Shown: positions 1 through 6,979, counted from the stretch's first letter. The stretch is 9,596 bases of DNA from JALYUA01 sp040004225 (GCA_040004225.1 JBDUBI010000202.1:1-9596), one strand, 5' to 3'. Notes: generated by a model from the sequence alone, not told the origin. Numbers and translations: made by a program.

Positions 1-113
1 ACGAGCGTCAGGGTTCCCTTGAGCCCTTCGAGGAAAATGCGGCGGAGAACCTGCGGGAGCGGAGTCTCCGCCAGAGAACCCCGAAAGCCGGAGCGCGGTG
101 TATTTATGATCAC
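1..113 (-). CDS. DUF4388 (PATAN-type) domain protein, N-terminal fragment
   Basis: Partial gene that runs off the left edge. Reading the minus strand from a GTG at 113 gives 37 codons with no stop. The peptide has the typical opening of a DUF4388/PATAN domain: GSLAETPLPQVLRRIF, then EGLKGTLTL, matching the family pattern of a G-x-L start, an acidic/leucine helix and a K-x-G-x-L strand. PATAN-type domains occur in response regulators and in motility or polarity proteins and probably mediate protein-protein contacts; the role here is unknown. The frame is open upstream back to the stop of the 606-residue gene at 225, but GTG 113 is the only ATG, GTG or TTG in it, which fixes the start. There is no Shine-Dalgarno sequence; a TACCCT box lies 13 bases upstream. 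The preceding gene on the same strand also carries DUF4388, so the two may form one operon of related proteins. Confidence 0.7.
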   Translation of the reverse strand, partial: MIINTPRSGFRGSLAETPLPQVLRRIFLEGLKGTLTL

Positions 114-126
114 CGGAGGTCCCGAC

Positions 127-132
127 AGGGTA
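127..132 (-). promoter_or_regulatory. Possible -10 box of the partial DUF4388 gene
   Basis: The minus strand reads TACCCT, which fits TANNNT, 13 bases before the GTG at 113. A start site about 6 bases downstream would leave a leader of roughly 7 bases. No TTGACA-like -35 lies at a suitable distance. The rest of the 111-base gap (114-224) shows no gene, Shine-Dalgarno sequence or T-tailed terminator. This gene could equally be read through from its upstream neighbour. Confidence 0.25.
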
Positions 133-224
133 TCAGAAACGGACCCGAAGTTTCCCCCGCGCCGATCGAAACCGCTGTCTGGAAGGTGCTTGCGGCAGGC
201 AGGGGCGGTTGCATCGACCGGCCG

Positions 225-2045
225 TCACGGGACCGAGACGATTGCCGGGTGGTTCGAGGGGGTCGAGAAGAACGCGGGGATTCCCGTCCTGGCTTTCCGC
301 GCCGCGTCGAGCGTCGGGTATCTGCCCCAGAGAACCCGGAAGCAGTCCCGGGAGCCGTGCCGGTTCGCCAGAAGCCACATCGAGCCGGCAGGGCGATCGT
401 GCTTCCACGCCTGCGCCAGGGAGGGGACTTCACAGGCGAGCTCCAGCTGGACGGCGTAGCGAGTCGTTCGTCCCTTTTTGAGGCGCGCCCGGTCCCGGGC
501 CGCCCGGGCCACCCACTCGGACCGTCCGGCCGAAACGGGGGCGGGGGGCGCGGGAGGCGATGCCGGCCCCGAGTCGCCCGCGACGGTCCCGAGAGCGGGC
601 GCGGCGCGTGGCCCTGCCGGGGCGGCGGGCCGGACTTTCGCCGGGACCGGCACGGCGGTCGAGGGCGCGGGCAAAGCGGGGGCCACCGCTGGCGGAGCCG
701 CCGTCGCCGCGGAAACGGCCGCCGGGACCGACGTCGGTGCCGGCTCGGACGTCGCCGCCGCAGCGGGCGCGGGTTCTCCGCCGGCCCCGGGAGCGGCCGC
801 CCTTGAGCGCAGGAAGAGGACAGCTCCGGTGAGGACCCCCAACCCGACGATCACCCAGACGAGGGGTGCAACGCCCCCCCCGCGGGGCTTCGGGTCCTCG
901 GGAATGGCGTCCCCCGCCTCCGGGAGCGGCTCGAAGAGCGGATCGCCTCCGGAGTCGCGGCTCTCGCGCCCGACGTCTTCTGAGCTCCTCGCTGCCGGCA
1001 GGGGGTAGGACTCGAGAGAGGACGGGGGCGTCGGATCGAGGTCGAACTCCGACGCCTGCGGGGGCGCGGGCGCCGGCGGCAGGAAACCCTCCGGAGCGGA
1101 TGTCGGGAACGTCGGTCGGGCGTACGACGCCACTGACTCCTCGTGCTCGGAGGCTGTCTCCTCCGGGAATCGGTGGATCGGGGTAAGGGCGCCCGGGTCG
1201 AGGTCCTCGTCCGGCAGCGTCTTTTCGGAGGCGTGGGCCGCGTCGGCCGCGTTTCTCGGAGCGGCCGCCGTCTCTCGTCCGCCGGACGACATCGGCGCCG
1301 GCTCCGAGTCCGGCGCTTCCGTCGGGCCGGATCCGGCCCGTCCCGCGCCGGACCGGAGAAGCCCCAGGGTCATGAGCGCCGCGAGCAGTTTTCGTACGGC
1401 GAACTCGTCGGCGGGGGCTCCCCGGGCGATCTCGTCCGCCGTGGCCTTGCCGTCGATCATCCGCACCACCGATTCCGCATCCGCCGTCAGCCCGAACGTC
1501 GCGAACTCGCGGTCGAAATCTTCGGTGCGGACCAGAGTCGCGTCCGAAGAACCCAGTTGATGCTCGATTAAATTGCGATCGCGCGAGCGGAGGAAAAGCT
1601 CCAACAGCAGCCGAGGAATGGCCACGGTGAACTCGCCAGCCGCGGGTCGCGCCTCGGCGTCGAAGTGGTACTTGCCGTCGGGCCATCCGAGCAGGTCGGC
1701 GAGGACTTCGATTCCCCGGATCTTCTCGCCCCAGCGCCATTCCCGCTTCGTGAGGACTCCCGCCTGAAGGGCCGCGAGTGCGCCGTCCGCCCCTTCGGAG
1801 ACGGAGAGCCGCTCGAGGGCGGCCGCGTCGAGCTTCCCGGCGCGGACGAGAATGGCGGAGCTTTCGAACCGCGCCTCCGAAGAAGAGACGGAGACCACAT
1901 CGCCGTCGGAGAGCGCGAAAGCGGCGGAGGCGCCGGCGCGGGAGAACGACACCAGCCCCGCCCGCTTGCTTCGCCAGAGCTCGACGAAAGCCGCGAGCAG
2001 GTCCACTTCGCGAACGTCACCGACCGCATCGAAGGATGTCTTCAT
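225..2045 (-). CDS. DUF4388 - helical module - TM - SPOR-like membrane protein
   Basis: A 606-residue protein of unknown specific function. Residues about 11-130 look like a DUF4388/PATAN region (LLAAFVELWRSKRAGLVSFS, then ALSDGDVVSVSSSEARF, then an aromatic stretch near WPDGKYHFD). Residues about 185-231 form a compact helical, winged-helix-like module ending KLLAALMTLGLLR, often seen after DUF4388. Residues 232-390 are low-complexity, Pro/Ala/Ser/acid rich. One transmembrane helix spans about 392-412 (APLVWVIVGLGVLTGAVLFL). A long Ala/Pro linker (415-505) follows. The C-terminus (about 527-605) resembles a SPOR domain: TRYAVQLEL at the first strand and CFRVLWGRYPTLDAARKA at the later strand-helix. 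SPOR domains bind denuded septal peptidoglycan, so the expected topology is N-terminus in the cytoplasm and C-terminus in the periplasm. There is no signal peptide. Start ATG 2045 has no Shine-Dalgarno sequence, but the DUF4388 region begins shortly after it. The gene lies 132 bases downstream of uvrC and upstream of a second DUF4388 gene. The domain calls are pattern recognition, not a profile search. Confidence 0.85.
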   Translation of the reverse strand: MKTSFDAVGDVREVDLLAAFVELWRSKRAGLVSFSRAGASAAFALSDGDVVSVSSSEARFESSAILVRAGKLDAAALERLSVSEGADGALAALQAGVLTKREWRWGEKIRGIEVLADLLGWPDGKYHFDAEARPAAGEFTVAIPRLLLELFLRSRDRNLIEHQLGSSDATLVRTEDFDREFATFGLTADAESVVRMIDGKATADEIARGAPADEFAVRKLLAALMTLGLLRSGAGRAGSGPTEAPDSEPAPMSSGGRETAAAPRNAADAAHASEKTLPDEDLDPGALTPIHRFPEETASEHEESVASYARPTFPTSAPEGFLPPAPAPPQASEFDLDPTPPSSLESYPLPAARSSEDVGRESRDSGGDPLFEPLPEAGDAIPEDPKPRGGGVAPLVWVIVGLGVLTGAVLFLRSRAAAPGAGGEPAPAAAATSEPAPTSVPAAVSAATAAPPAVAPALPAPSTAVPVPAKVRPAAPAGPRAAPALGTVAGDSGPASPPAPPAPVSAGRSEWVARAARDRARLKKGRTTRYAVQLELACEVPSLAQAWKHDRPAGSMWLLANRHGSRDCFRVLWGRYPTLDAARKARTGIPAFFSTPSNHPAIVSVP

Positions 2046-2056
2046 CGAGGGGAACC

Positions 2057-2070
2057 CGGCGATATCGCCG
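2057..2070. promoter_or_regulatory. Perfect 14-bp palindrome before the DUF4388-SPOR gene
   Basis: CGGCGATATCGCCG is its own reverse complement and ends 11 bases before the ATG at 2045. As DNA it could be an operator half-site pair. As RNA it could form a 5-bp hairpin (CGGCG/CGCCG) with an ATAT loop near the ribosome entry site. One such palindrome is close to what chance gives in a window this long, so only its position supports a role. Confidence 0.25.
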
Positions 2071-2132
2071 ACGGGGGCGCGGCTCCGGTCAGGAGCGCGC
2101 TCGCCCGAGTGTTCGTCACCGGCACGGCCCCT

Positions 2133-2163
2133 AGTGTAGCGCGTCCGCGCGAATTCGCCGCAA
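2133..2163 (-). promoter_or_regulatory. Weak candidate promoter for the DUF4388-SPOR gene
   Basis: On the minus strand TTGCGG (2158-2163) and TACACT (2133-2138) are separated by 19 bases, longer than the usual 17. Both hexamers match the sigma-70 consensus only partly. If used, the transcript would have a leader of about 80 bases containing the 14-bp palindrome. Readthrough from uvrC is the alternative, since no clear terminator separates the genes. Confidence 0.25.
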
Positions 2164-2177
2164 GTCTCCGGGCTCCT

Positions 2178-3989
2178 TCAGGCGGACCGCGCGGCGGAGT
2201 CGGCGAGGTACGCCTGGATGGCGCGCGCGGTCGCCGGGCCCACCGCGTCCACGACTTCGACGGGGTCCGCCGCGGCCACACCGGAGAGGGAGCCGAAGCG
2301 CTTCAGGAGAATGCGCGCGCGCGTTGGTCCCACTCCCGGAATCGAGGTCAAGGACGTTTCCCGCATGCGCTTCGAACGCCGCCCGCGGTGGGTGTTGATT
2401 GCAAACCGGTGCGCTTCGTCGCGCAGCCTCTGGATCAGCTTGAGCGCGGGATCCTTGCCGGAGAGTCGGATCGGGTCGGGACGGCCGGGCATCCAGATCT
2501 CCTCCTCCCTTTTGGCGAGGCCGACCGTGGGGAGCTGGACGCCGACGCGATCGAGCGCGGCTAAAGCCGCCTGGAGCTGCCCGCGGCCGCCGTCGACCAG
2601 CACGAGGTCCGGCATCGGGCCTCCCTCGGCAGAGACGCGCCGGTATCGGCGCTCCACGGCCTCGGCCATGCTCTTGAAATCGTCGGGGGCCAGGAGGCTC
2701 TGGGAAGCGATCCCGAAAAGCCGATAGTCCGACTTCTTCGGCCTGCCGTCCTCGAAGACCACGACCGAGGCGACGCTGTCGGTGCCCTGAAGATGCGAGA
2801 TGTCGAACGCCTCGATCCGCCGCGGCGGTACGGGAAGGTCGAGGACGCGCGCGAGCCGCTCGACGCCGAGCGCTTCTTCCCCGCCGATTCTCCGGAAGCG
2901 AACGCGGTGCCTTTCCCGCGCGTTCGTGTTCGCGAGCTCGACCCGATCGACCCCCGCTCCCCGCTTCGGGACACGCACGGTCACTCTGGCGCCGCGGCGG
3001 GCGAGCAGGAACGCCTCGAGGAGCGCCGGGTCCGCGATCTCGACGGGGAGGTGGACTTCGGAGGGGAGAAACGGGTTGACGTCGTAGAACTGGGGAAGAA
3101 ACTCGTCCAGGAATGCGGCCGGATGCACCTCCTCCGATTTTTCGAAAAAGAACTCCCGGCGGTCCTGCATCACGCCGCCGCGCACGACGAGCACGCAGAG
3201 CGAAACGTCGCCGCCCGACTCGAAAAACCCGAACACATCCACGCTCTCGCCCTTCATCGACTGAACGAGCTGCCTTTCGGCGACGTCTTCCACGGTGCGG
3301 ATCGCATCGCGGTAGGCGCCGGCCATCTCGAACCGCTCCAGCGCCGCCGCCGCCTGCATCTTTTCGACGAGCCGGGGCACGAGCTCGCGGTTGCGTCCCT
3401 GGAGGAAGAGAAGTACGTCCCGCACCGCCTCTTCGTAGGCCTCCCGGGTCGTCAGGCCGGCGACGCAGGGTCCCAGGCACGCGTGGAGGTCGTAGTACAG
3501 GCATGGCCGCGGGAGCTTTCCGTCGATCTCGATCGAACAGGTCCGGATCTGAAAGTGACGAGTGATCATCCGCATGATCCGCCGGGCGAGGCCCCCCCAG
3601 AATGGGCCGAAATAGGAGTGCCCGTCCTCCTCCACCCGGCGCGTGACGAGCGCCCGCGGCCACGGCTCGCCGGTCGTGACCTTGATGTACGGGTACGTCT
3701 TGTCGTCCCGAAGGCAGACGTTGTACTTCGGCCGATGCTTTTTGATGAGCGTGTTCTCGAGGAGCAGGGCCTCGAGCTCGGTATTCGTGACGATCGTCTC
3801 GACGTGCGAGAACGATCGCAGCAGGGCCTCGGTCTTGGACGACTCCCCTCCCCTCGTGAAATAGGACGACACCCGCTTCTTGAGCGACGTCGCCTTGCCG
3901 ACGTAGAGAATCTTGCCCCGGGCCGTTTTGAACAGGTAGACGCCTGGCGCGTCGGGGAGATTCTCGGGCGGCTGGCCGGGCTCGGACAT
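2178..3989 (-). CDS. uvrC: Excinuclease ABC subunit C (UvrC)
   Basis: UvrC makes the two incisions flanking a lesion after UvrA and UvrB have located it. The 603-residue product has the normal length and all domains in order. The N-terminal GIY-YIG nuclease spans about 10-95: GVYLF 16-20, ILYVGKA 27-33, R39, Y43, metal-binding E78 and N90. Four cysteines, C151, C163, C171 and C175, have the same spacing as the four that hold the [4Fe-4S] cluster reported for E. coli UvrC. A UVR domain that contacts UvrB spans about 203-235. The RNase H-like C-terminal nuclease has D396 in EAFDISHLQG, D461/D466 in DLVLVDGGRGQ and H527 in RDEAHRFA. Two helix-hairpin-helix motifs follow (about 545-570 and 574-595). 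I chose ATG 3989 because family homology begins at once after it. An in-frame ATG at 4115 would add 42 residues unlike any UvrC, although GGGAGG lies 3 bases before that ATG. Confidence 0.97.
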   Translation of the reverse strand: MSEPGQPPENLPDAPGVYLFKTARGKILYVGKATSLKKRVSSYFTRGGESSKTEALLRSFSHVETIVTNTELEALLLENTLIKKHRPKYNVCLRDDKTYPYIKVTTGEPWPRALVTRRVEEDGHSYFGPFWGGLARRIMRMITRHFQIRTCSIEIDGKLPRPCLYYDLHACLGPCVAGLTTREAYEEAVRDVLLFLQGRNRELVPRLVEKMQAAAALERFEMAGAYRDAIRTVEDVAERQLVQSMKGESVDVFGFFESGGDVSLCVLVVRGGVMQDRREFFFEKSEEVHPAAFLDEFLPQFYDVNPFLPSEVHLPVEIADPALLEAFLLARRGARVTVRVPKRGAGVDRVELANTNARERHRVRFRRIGGEEALGVERLARVLDLPVPPRRIEAFDISHLQGTDSVASVVVFEDGRPKKSDYRLFGIASQSLLAPDDFKSMAEAVERRYRRVSAEGGPMPDLVLVDGGRGQLQAALAALDRVGVQLPTVGLAKREEEIWMPGRPDPIRLSGKDPALKLIQRLRDEAHRFAINTHRGRRSKRMRETSLTSIPGVGPTRARILLKRFGSLSGVAAADPVEVVDAVGPATARAIQAYLADSAARSA

Positions 3990-3994
3990 GAGAA

Positions 3995-4000
3995 AGGATA
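3995..4000 (-). promoter_or_regulatory. Candidate -10 box for leaderless uvrC
   Basis: The minus strand reads TATCCT, with 5 bases (TTCTC) before the uvrC ATG at 3989. RNA polymerase normally starts about 6-7 bases after the -10 box, which would put the first transcribed base on the start codon. No Shine-Dalgarno sequence lies in between and no -35 consensus is visible. No LexA-type CTGT-N8-ACAG box was seen in the 149-base gap to the divergent gene. Confidence 0.45.
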
Positions 4001-4126
4001 ACAACGGCGGGACCGGAGGAATGCCCTGGGGGGAACTGAATCGTCTGGTGCGCCCCGGCCCCGTGGACGATCGATGCCGGCGGTTGCGGATCTTGATTCC
4101 CTCTCCCCGCGCCATGATCCTCCCGG

Positions 4127-4132
4127 TATGAT
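4127..4132 (+). promoter_or_regulatory. Candidate -10 box for leaderless zinc-ribbon gene
   Basis: TATGAT matches the TATAAT consensus at five of six positions. Exactly 6 bases separate it from the GTG start at 4139, so transcription would begin at or next to the start codon. A short inverted repeat (CCCGG 4122-4126, CCGGG 4135-4139) flanks the box. The heptamer ATGATCC occurs twice, 14 bases apart (4114-4120 and 4128-4134). No TTGACA-like -35 is visible at the right distance. Confidence 0.55.
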
Positions 4133-4138
4133 CCCCGG

Positions 4139-4345
4139 GTGATCGAATGTCCGTACTGTTACGCTGCGGTGAACCCCCAGGACGCCACGTGCCCCAAGTG
4201 CGGCAAGCCGATCGAGCGATGGCGGACGGGCTTCTACAGCCGGCAGGCGCTCCCGAAGAAGGGGCGCAATGCGGTCTGGGCGGGGGCGATTCTGCTCTGC
4301 CTCCTGATGGTCGCCGCGTTTGCGCGGTCGTGCCACTGGATCTAG
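4139..4345 (+). CDS. Zinc-ribbon, single-pass membrane microprotein
   Basis: A 68-residue protein with a GTG start. Residues 4-21 form a CPYC-x10-CPKC zinc ribbon (C4, C7, C18, C21). A basic stretch follows (R27-R43, including the sequence KKGR), then one hydrophobic helix at about 45-61 (VWAGAILLCLLMVAAFA) and a short tail ending in CHWI. The basic residues before the helix suggest that the ribbon faces the cytoplasm. Short proteins of this kind, a zinc-ribbon head on a membrane anchor, are common and mostly uncharacterised. The ribbon probably binds zinc structurally and may contact a protein or nucleic acid. The gene diverges from uvrC and ends 55 bases before the convergent end of uvrB. 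It is supported by the intact four-cysteine motif and by the well-placed TATGAT box; no Shine-Dalgarno sequence is present. A repair role is not implied by the location alone. Confidence 0.75.
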   Translation: MIECPYCYAAVNPQDATCPKCGKPIERWRTGFYSRQALPKKGRNAVWAGAILLCLLMVAAFARSCHWI

Positions 4346-4400
4346 CTTCGAGCCTCCTCGATCCGGCGGCGGCGGCCGGGCCAATCGGGCCGGGCGAAAT

Positions 4401-6482
4401 TCACCGGAAGATCTGCAGCTCTCTCAACGACCTCAGCTCGTCCCGCAGGTCCGCGGCCCGCTCGAAGTCGAGCTCTTTCGCCGCGGCTTTCATCGATTTC
4501 TCGAGCTCGGAGATCCGGACCCGCAGAGTCTCGGCGTCGGGGACCGCGCTCCCGTCTTTTCGAGGCAGCAATCCATCGTGGTAGTCCATGCTCGACATCC
4601 TCATCAGCGGGGAATCGACCTGCTTCACGATCGAGGCGGGCTCGATCCCGTTCTCCCGGTTGTAAGCCTCCTGGATCACGCGCCGGCGGGTCGTCTCGTC
4701 GATGGCGCGCCGCATCGAGTCCGTGACGACGTCCGCGTAGAAGTACACGCGCCCTGCGAGATTCCGGGCCGCGCGTCCACTGGTCTGGATCAACGAGGTC
4801 TCGCTGCGAAGAAAACCCTCCTTGTCCGCGTCCAGGATCGCCACGACGGCGACCTCGGGAAGGTCTAGCCCCTCTCGAAGCAGGTTGATCCCGATCAGGC
4901 AGTCGAAAACGCCGCGGCGGAAGTCGGTCAGGATCTCCATCCGCTCCAGGGTCTCGATGTCGGAGTGCAGATAGCGGCACCGGACTCCCACCTCCGCGAA
5001 ATAAGACGTGAGCTCCTCCGCCATCCGCTTCGTGAGGGTCGTCACGAGAACGCGCTCGTTCTTGGCCGTGGCTTCGCGCACGACGCCCAGAAGATCGTCG
5101 ATCTGCCCCTTCACCGGCCGGACCTCGATTAAGGGATCGAGCAGCCCGGTCGGCCGGATGACTTGTTCGACGATCTCTCCGCCGGTGGCGCCCAGCTCTT
5201 CCTTGCCGGGTGTCGCGCTCACGTGGACGATCTGCCCGATGCGGGATTGAAACTCCTCGTACGTGAGCGGCCGGTTGTCCAGCGCGGACGGAAGGCGGAA
5301 GCCGTAGTCCACCAGCACCTGTTTTCGAGACCGGTCGCCATGAAACATCCCGCGCACCTGGGGCAGGCTGACGTGCGACTCGTCGACGACGAGGAGAAAG
5401 TCCGAGGGAAAGTAGTCGATGAGTGTGGGCGGGGGCTCGCCCGCTTTTCTCCCCGAAAGATGCCGGGAGTAGTTTTCGATCCCGTTGCAGTAGCCGAGCT
5501 CCTTGATCATCTCCAGGTCGAACATCGTGCGCTGGTGCAGCCGCTGAGCTTCCAGCAGCTGACCCGCGGCAGTGAGCTCCGCGAGGCGCTGATCGAGCTC
5601 GACCTTTATGGTGTCGACGGCGCGGTTCAGCGTCTCTCGCGGCGTGGCGTAAAAGGTCCGCGGGTAGATGGCGAGGCGGTCGACGCGCCGCAGGGCGGTC
5701 CCCCGAAGAGGATCCGTCCGCGTGATCTTTTCGATCTCGTCTCCGAAATATTCGACGCGCACCGCGACGTCTTCATACGCGGGGTGGATCTCGATCACGT
5801 CGCCGCGGACGCGGAAAGTGCCGCGGGTCAGGTCGAGGTTCGTGCGCTCGTACTGCATCTGGACGAGCTGCGCCAGGAGCGCCGGCATCCCGGAGCGGTC
5901 CCCGACCTCGACGTACGCGAGCATGTCGTAGTACGCCTCCGGCGCGCCGAGGCCGTAGATGCAGGACACGGACGCGACCACGATCACGTCGCGGCGCTCG
6001 AAGAGGGCCTTGCTGGCCGAGAGGCGGAGCTTGTCGATCTCCTCGTTGCGGGAGGTTTCCTTCTCGATGTACGTGTCGGACTGCGGAATGTAAGCCTCGG
6101 GCTGGTAGTAGTCGTAATAAGAGACGAAGTACTCGACGGAATTCTCGGGGAAGAAGCCGCGGAATTCCTGGTAGAGCTGCGCCGCGAGCGTCTTGTTGTG
6201 AGAGAGCACGAGGGTCGGCCGGTTGACCGTCTCGATGACCCTCGCCATCGTGAACGTCTTCCCCGATCCCGTGACGCCCAGGAGGACCTGATCCCGCTTC
6301 CCTTCGTTCAAGCCGGCAACGAGCTTCTCGATCGCCCGGGCCTGGTCCCCCTGCGCCGTGAAATCCGTGACGAGACGGAACGTCCCCCGCGACCTTGACT
6401 GCGCCTCGCGGTACGAGTCGGGCTTCGACGCCAGGGACAGCGGGGCTTCCGGGCGTTCCCGGGCGCCGGGACGAGGACTCAC
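4401..6482 (-). CDS. uvrB: Excinuclease ABC subunit B (UvrB)
   Basis: UvrB is the helicase-like damage-verification subunit that receives DNA from UvrA and recruits UvrC. Taking GTG 6482 as start gives 693 residues. Clear motifs: Walker A GVTGSGKT (69-76); the beta-hairpin that locks the DNA strand (YYDYYQPEAYIP, 122-133); DESH Walker B (367-370); HVSATPGKEE (420-429); QTSGRAARN helicase motif VI (566-574); and a C-terminal UVR domain (about 654-689) for UvrC binding. Family homology begins at F35 (FRLVTDFTAQGDQARAIEKL), so the protein has a 34-residue Arg/Pro-rich extension. There is no ATG, GTG or TTG between GTG 6482 and F35, so this is the nearest standard start. Its GTG overlaps the TGA of the upstream membrane-protein gene (GTGA) and has no Shine-Dalgarno sequence, pointing to translational coupling. 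An open frame continues further upstream to 6905 but only shadows that gene. No clear terminator lies in the 55-base convergent gap. Confidence 0.97.
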   Translation of the reverse strand: MSPRPGARERPEAPLSLASKPDSYREAQSRSRGTFRLVTDFTAQGDQARAIEKLVAGLNEGKRDQVLLGVTGSGKTFTMARVIETVNRPTLVLSHNKTLAAQLYQEFRGFFPENSVEYFVSYYDYYQPEAYIPQSDTYIEKETSRNEEIDKLRLSASKALFERRDVIVVASVSCIYGLGAPEAYYDMLAYVEVGDRSGMPALLAQLVQMQYERTNLDLTRGTFRVRGDVIEIHPAYEDVAVRVEYFGDEIEKITRTDPLRGTALRRVDRLAIYPRTFYATPRETLNRAVDTIKVELDQRLAELTAAGQLLEAQRLHQRTMFDLEMIKELGYCNGIENYSRHLSGRKAGEPPPTLIDYFPSDFLLVVDESHVSLPQVRGMFHGDRSRKQVLVDYGFRLPSALDNRPLTYEEFQSRIGQIVHVSATPGKEELGATGGEIVEQVIRPTGLLDPLIEVRPVKGQIDDLLGVVREATAKNERVLVTTLTKRMAEELTSYFAEVGVRCRYLHSDIETLERMEILTDFRRGVFDCLIGINLLREGLDLPEVAVVAILDADKEGFLRSETSLIQTSGRAARNLAGRVYFYADVVTDSMRRAIDETTRRRVIQEAYNRENGIEPASIVKQVDSPLMRMSSMDYHDGLLPRKDGSAVPDAETLRVRISELEKSMKAAAKELDFERAADLRDELRSLRELQIFR

Positions 6483-6979
6483 GGCGTGAGCGACGCGCCC
6501 GTCGCGGGAGACACGACCACTCCGGGAGCCCCGCCGGCCCCGGGAGTCGGCGCCGGGGTCGCCGGAGGGAGGCCCGCACCTTCCCGGAAGACGGCCGTCA
6601 GCTGGCGAACCTGCTCCCGGCTGACGCTGCCCGCGCCGTTGCGGAGGAGAATGGTCTGGATCTGGTCGAGGGACCGCCGCTGCGGCCCCTTTTGCCGAAG
6701 GCGGTCGCGGTACGCGGCGTAGGCGGAGTGCAGCTCGGTCTTTTCCTGGTCCGTGACGTCTGACGCTAAGGCCGCGTCGATTCGCGCCATGAAGAAATCC
6801 GTCATGGCCTGGGGGTTGCGACGCAGGTAGAGGCAGGACCCGACGATGCAGAGCAGCACGAGGAGTCCGGCGATCCCGCAGCCGATCAAGCCCGTCCGCC
6901 AGCACCCTTTCGGACCTCCGGGACGGGTGTCCGGGGGCATCGGGGTCGTGAAGGCGGTGGCGGGCGGAACGCTGCTCAT
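6479..6979 (-). CDS. Single-pass membrane protein coupled to uvrB, unknown function
   Basis: A 166-residue protein that I do not recognise. A Pro/Thr-rich N-terminus of about 28 residues precedes one transmembrane helix (about 30-52, GLIGCGIAGLLVLLCIVGSC) rich in cysteine and glycine (C34, C44 and C49, with C26 just before). After LRR comes a predicted helical segment, about 55-137, full of charged residues (MARIDAALASDVTDQEKTEL, then a stretch with HSAYAAYRDRLRQ and RSLDQIQTILLRN). A Pro/Ala/Gly/Thr-rich tail ends at LTP. The positive cluster LRR right after the helix makes the topology uncertain. ATG 6979 is chosen because the frame upstream of it lies antisense to the penicillin-binding protein gene, and a TGATATAAG extended -10 sits 10 bases before it. 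The stop overlaps the uvrB start by four bases, so this gene leads the uvrB transcript. Its helical domain could act outside the membrane, but nothing in the sequence names a partner. Confidence 0.75.
   Translation of the reverse strand: MSSVPPATAFTTPMPPDTRPGGPKGCWRTGLIGCGIAGLLVLLCIVGSCLYLRRNPQAMTDFFMARIDAALASDVTDQEKTELHSAYAAYRDRLRQKGPQRRSLDQIQTILLRNGAGSVSREQVRQLTAVFREGAGLPPATPAPTPGAGGAPGVVVSPATGASLTP

Noticed and set aside
778..1120. Low-complexity Ala/Pro tracts as a possible DNA repeat
   Set aside because: The sequence is irregular, with no fixed unit. It is explained by the disordered linkers of the encoded protein.
430..1740. Minus-strand 436-codon open frame in a second frame of the DUF4388-SPOR gene
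   Set aside because: The translation is almost entirely Arg, Gly and Pro, typical of a shifted frame of GC-rich coding DNA. The overlapping frame has domains, a membrane helix and a sensible start.
2793..4001. Long plus-strand open frame opposite uvrC
   Set aside because: It is the complement of a complete UvrC with all catalytic motifs. Its own translation is Arg/Glu/Gly-rich and shows no domain; GC-rich DNA keeps such frames open.
4346..4400. Terminator between the convergent zinc-ribbon and uvrB genes
   Set aside because: GGCC-type repeats allow only about 4 base pairs and no T tract follows on either strand.
5163..6398. Long plus-strand open frame opposite uvrB
   Set aside because: It is antisense to unmistakable UvrB motifs and has no recognisable fold of its own.
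6483..6905. In-frame upstream extension of uvrB to an ATG at 6905
   Set aside because: It would add 141 Arg/Pro-rich residues with no family match and would overlap the whole reading frame of the 166-residue membrane protein.
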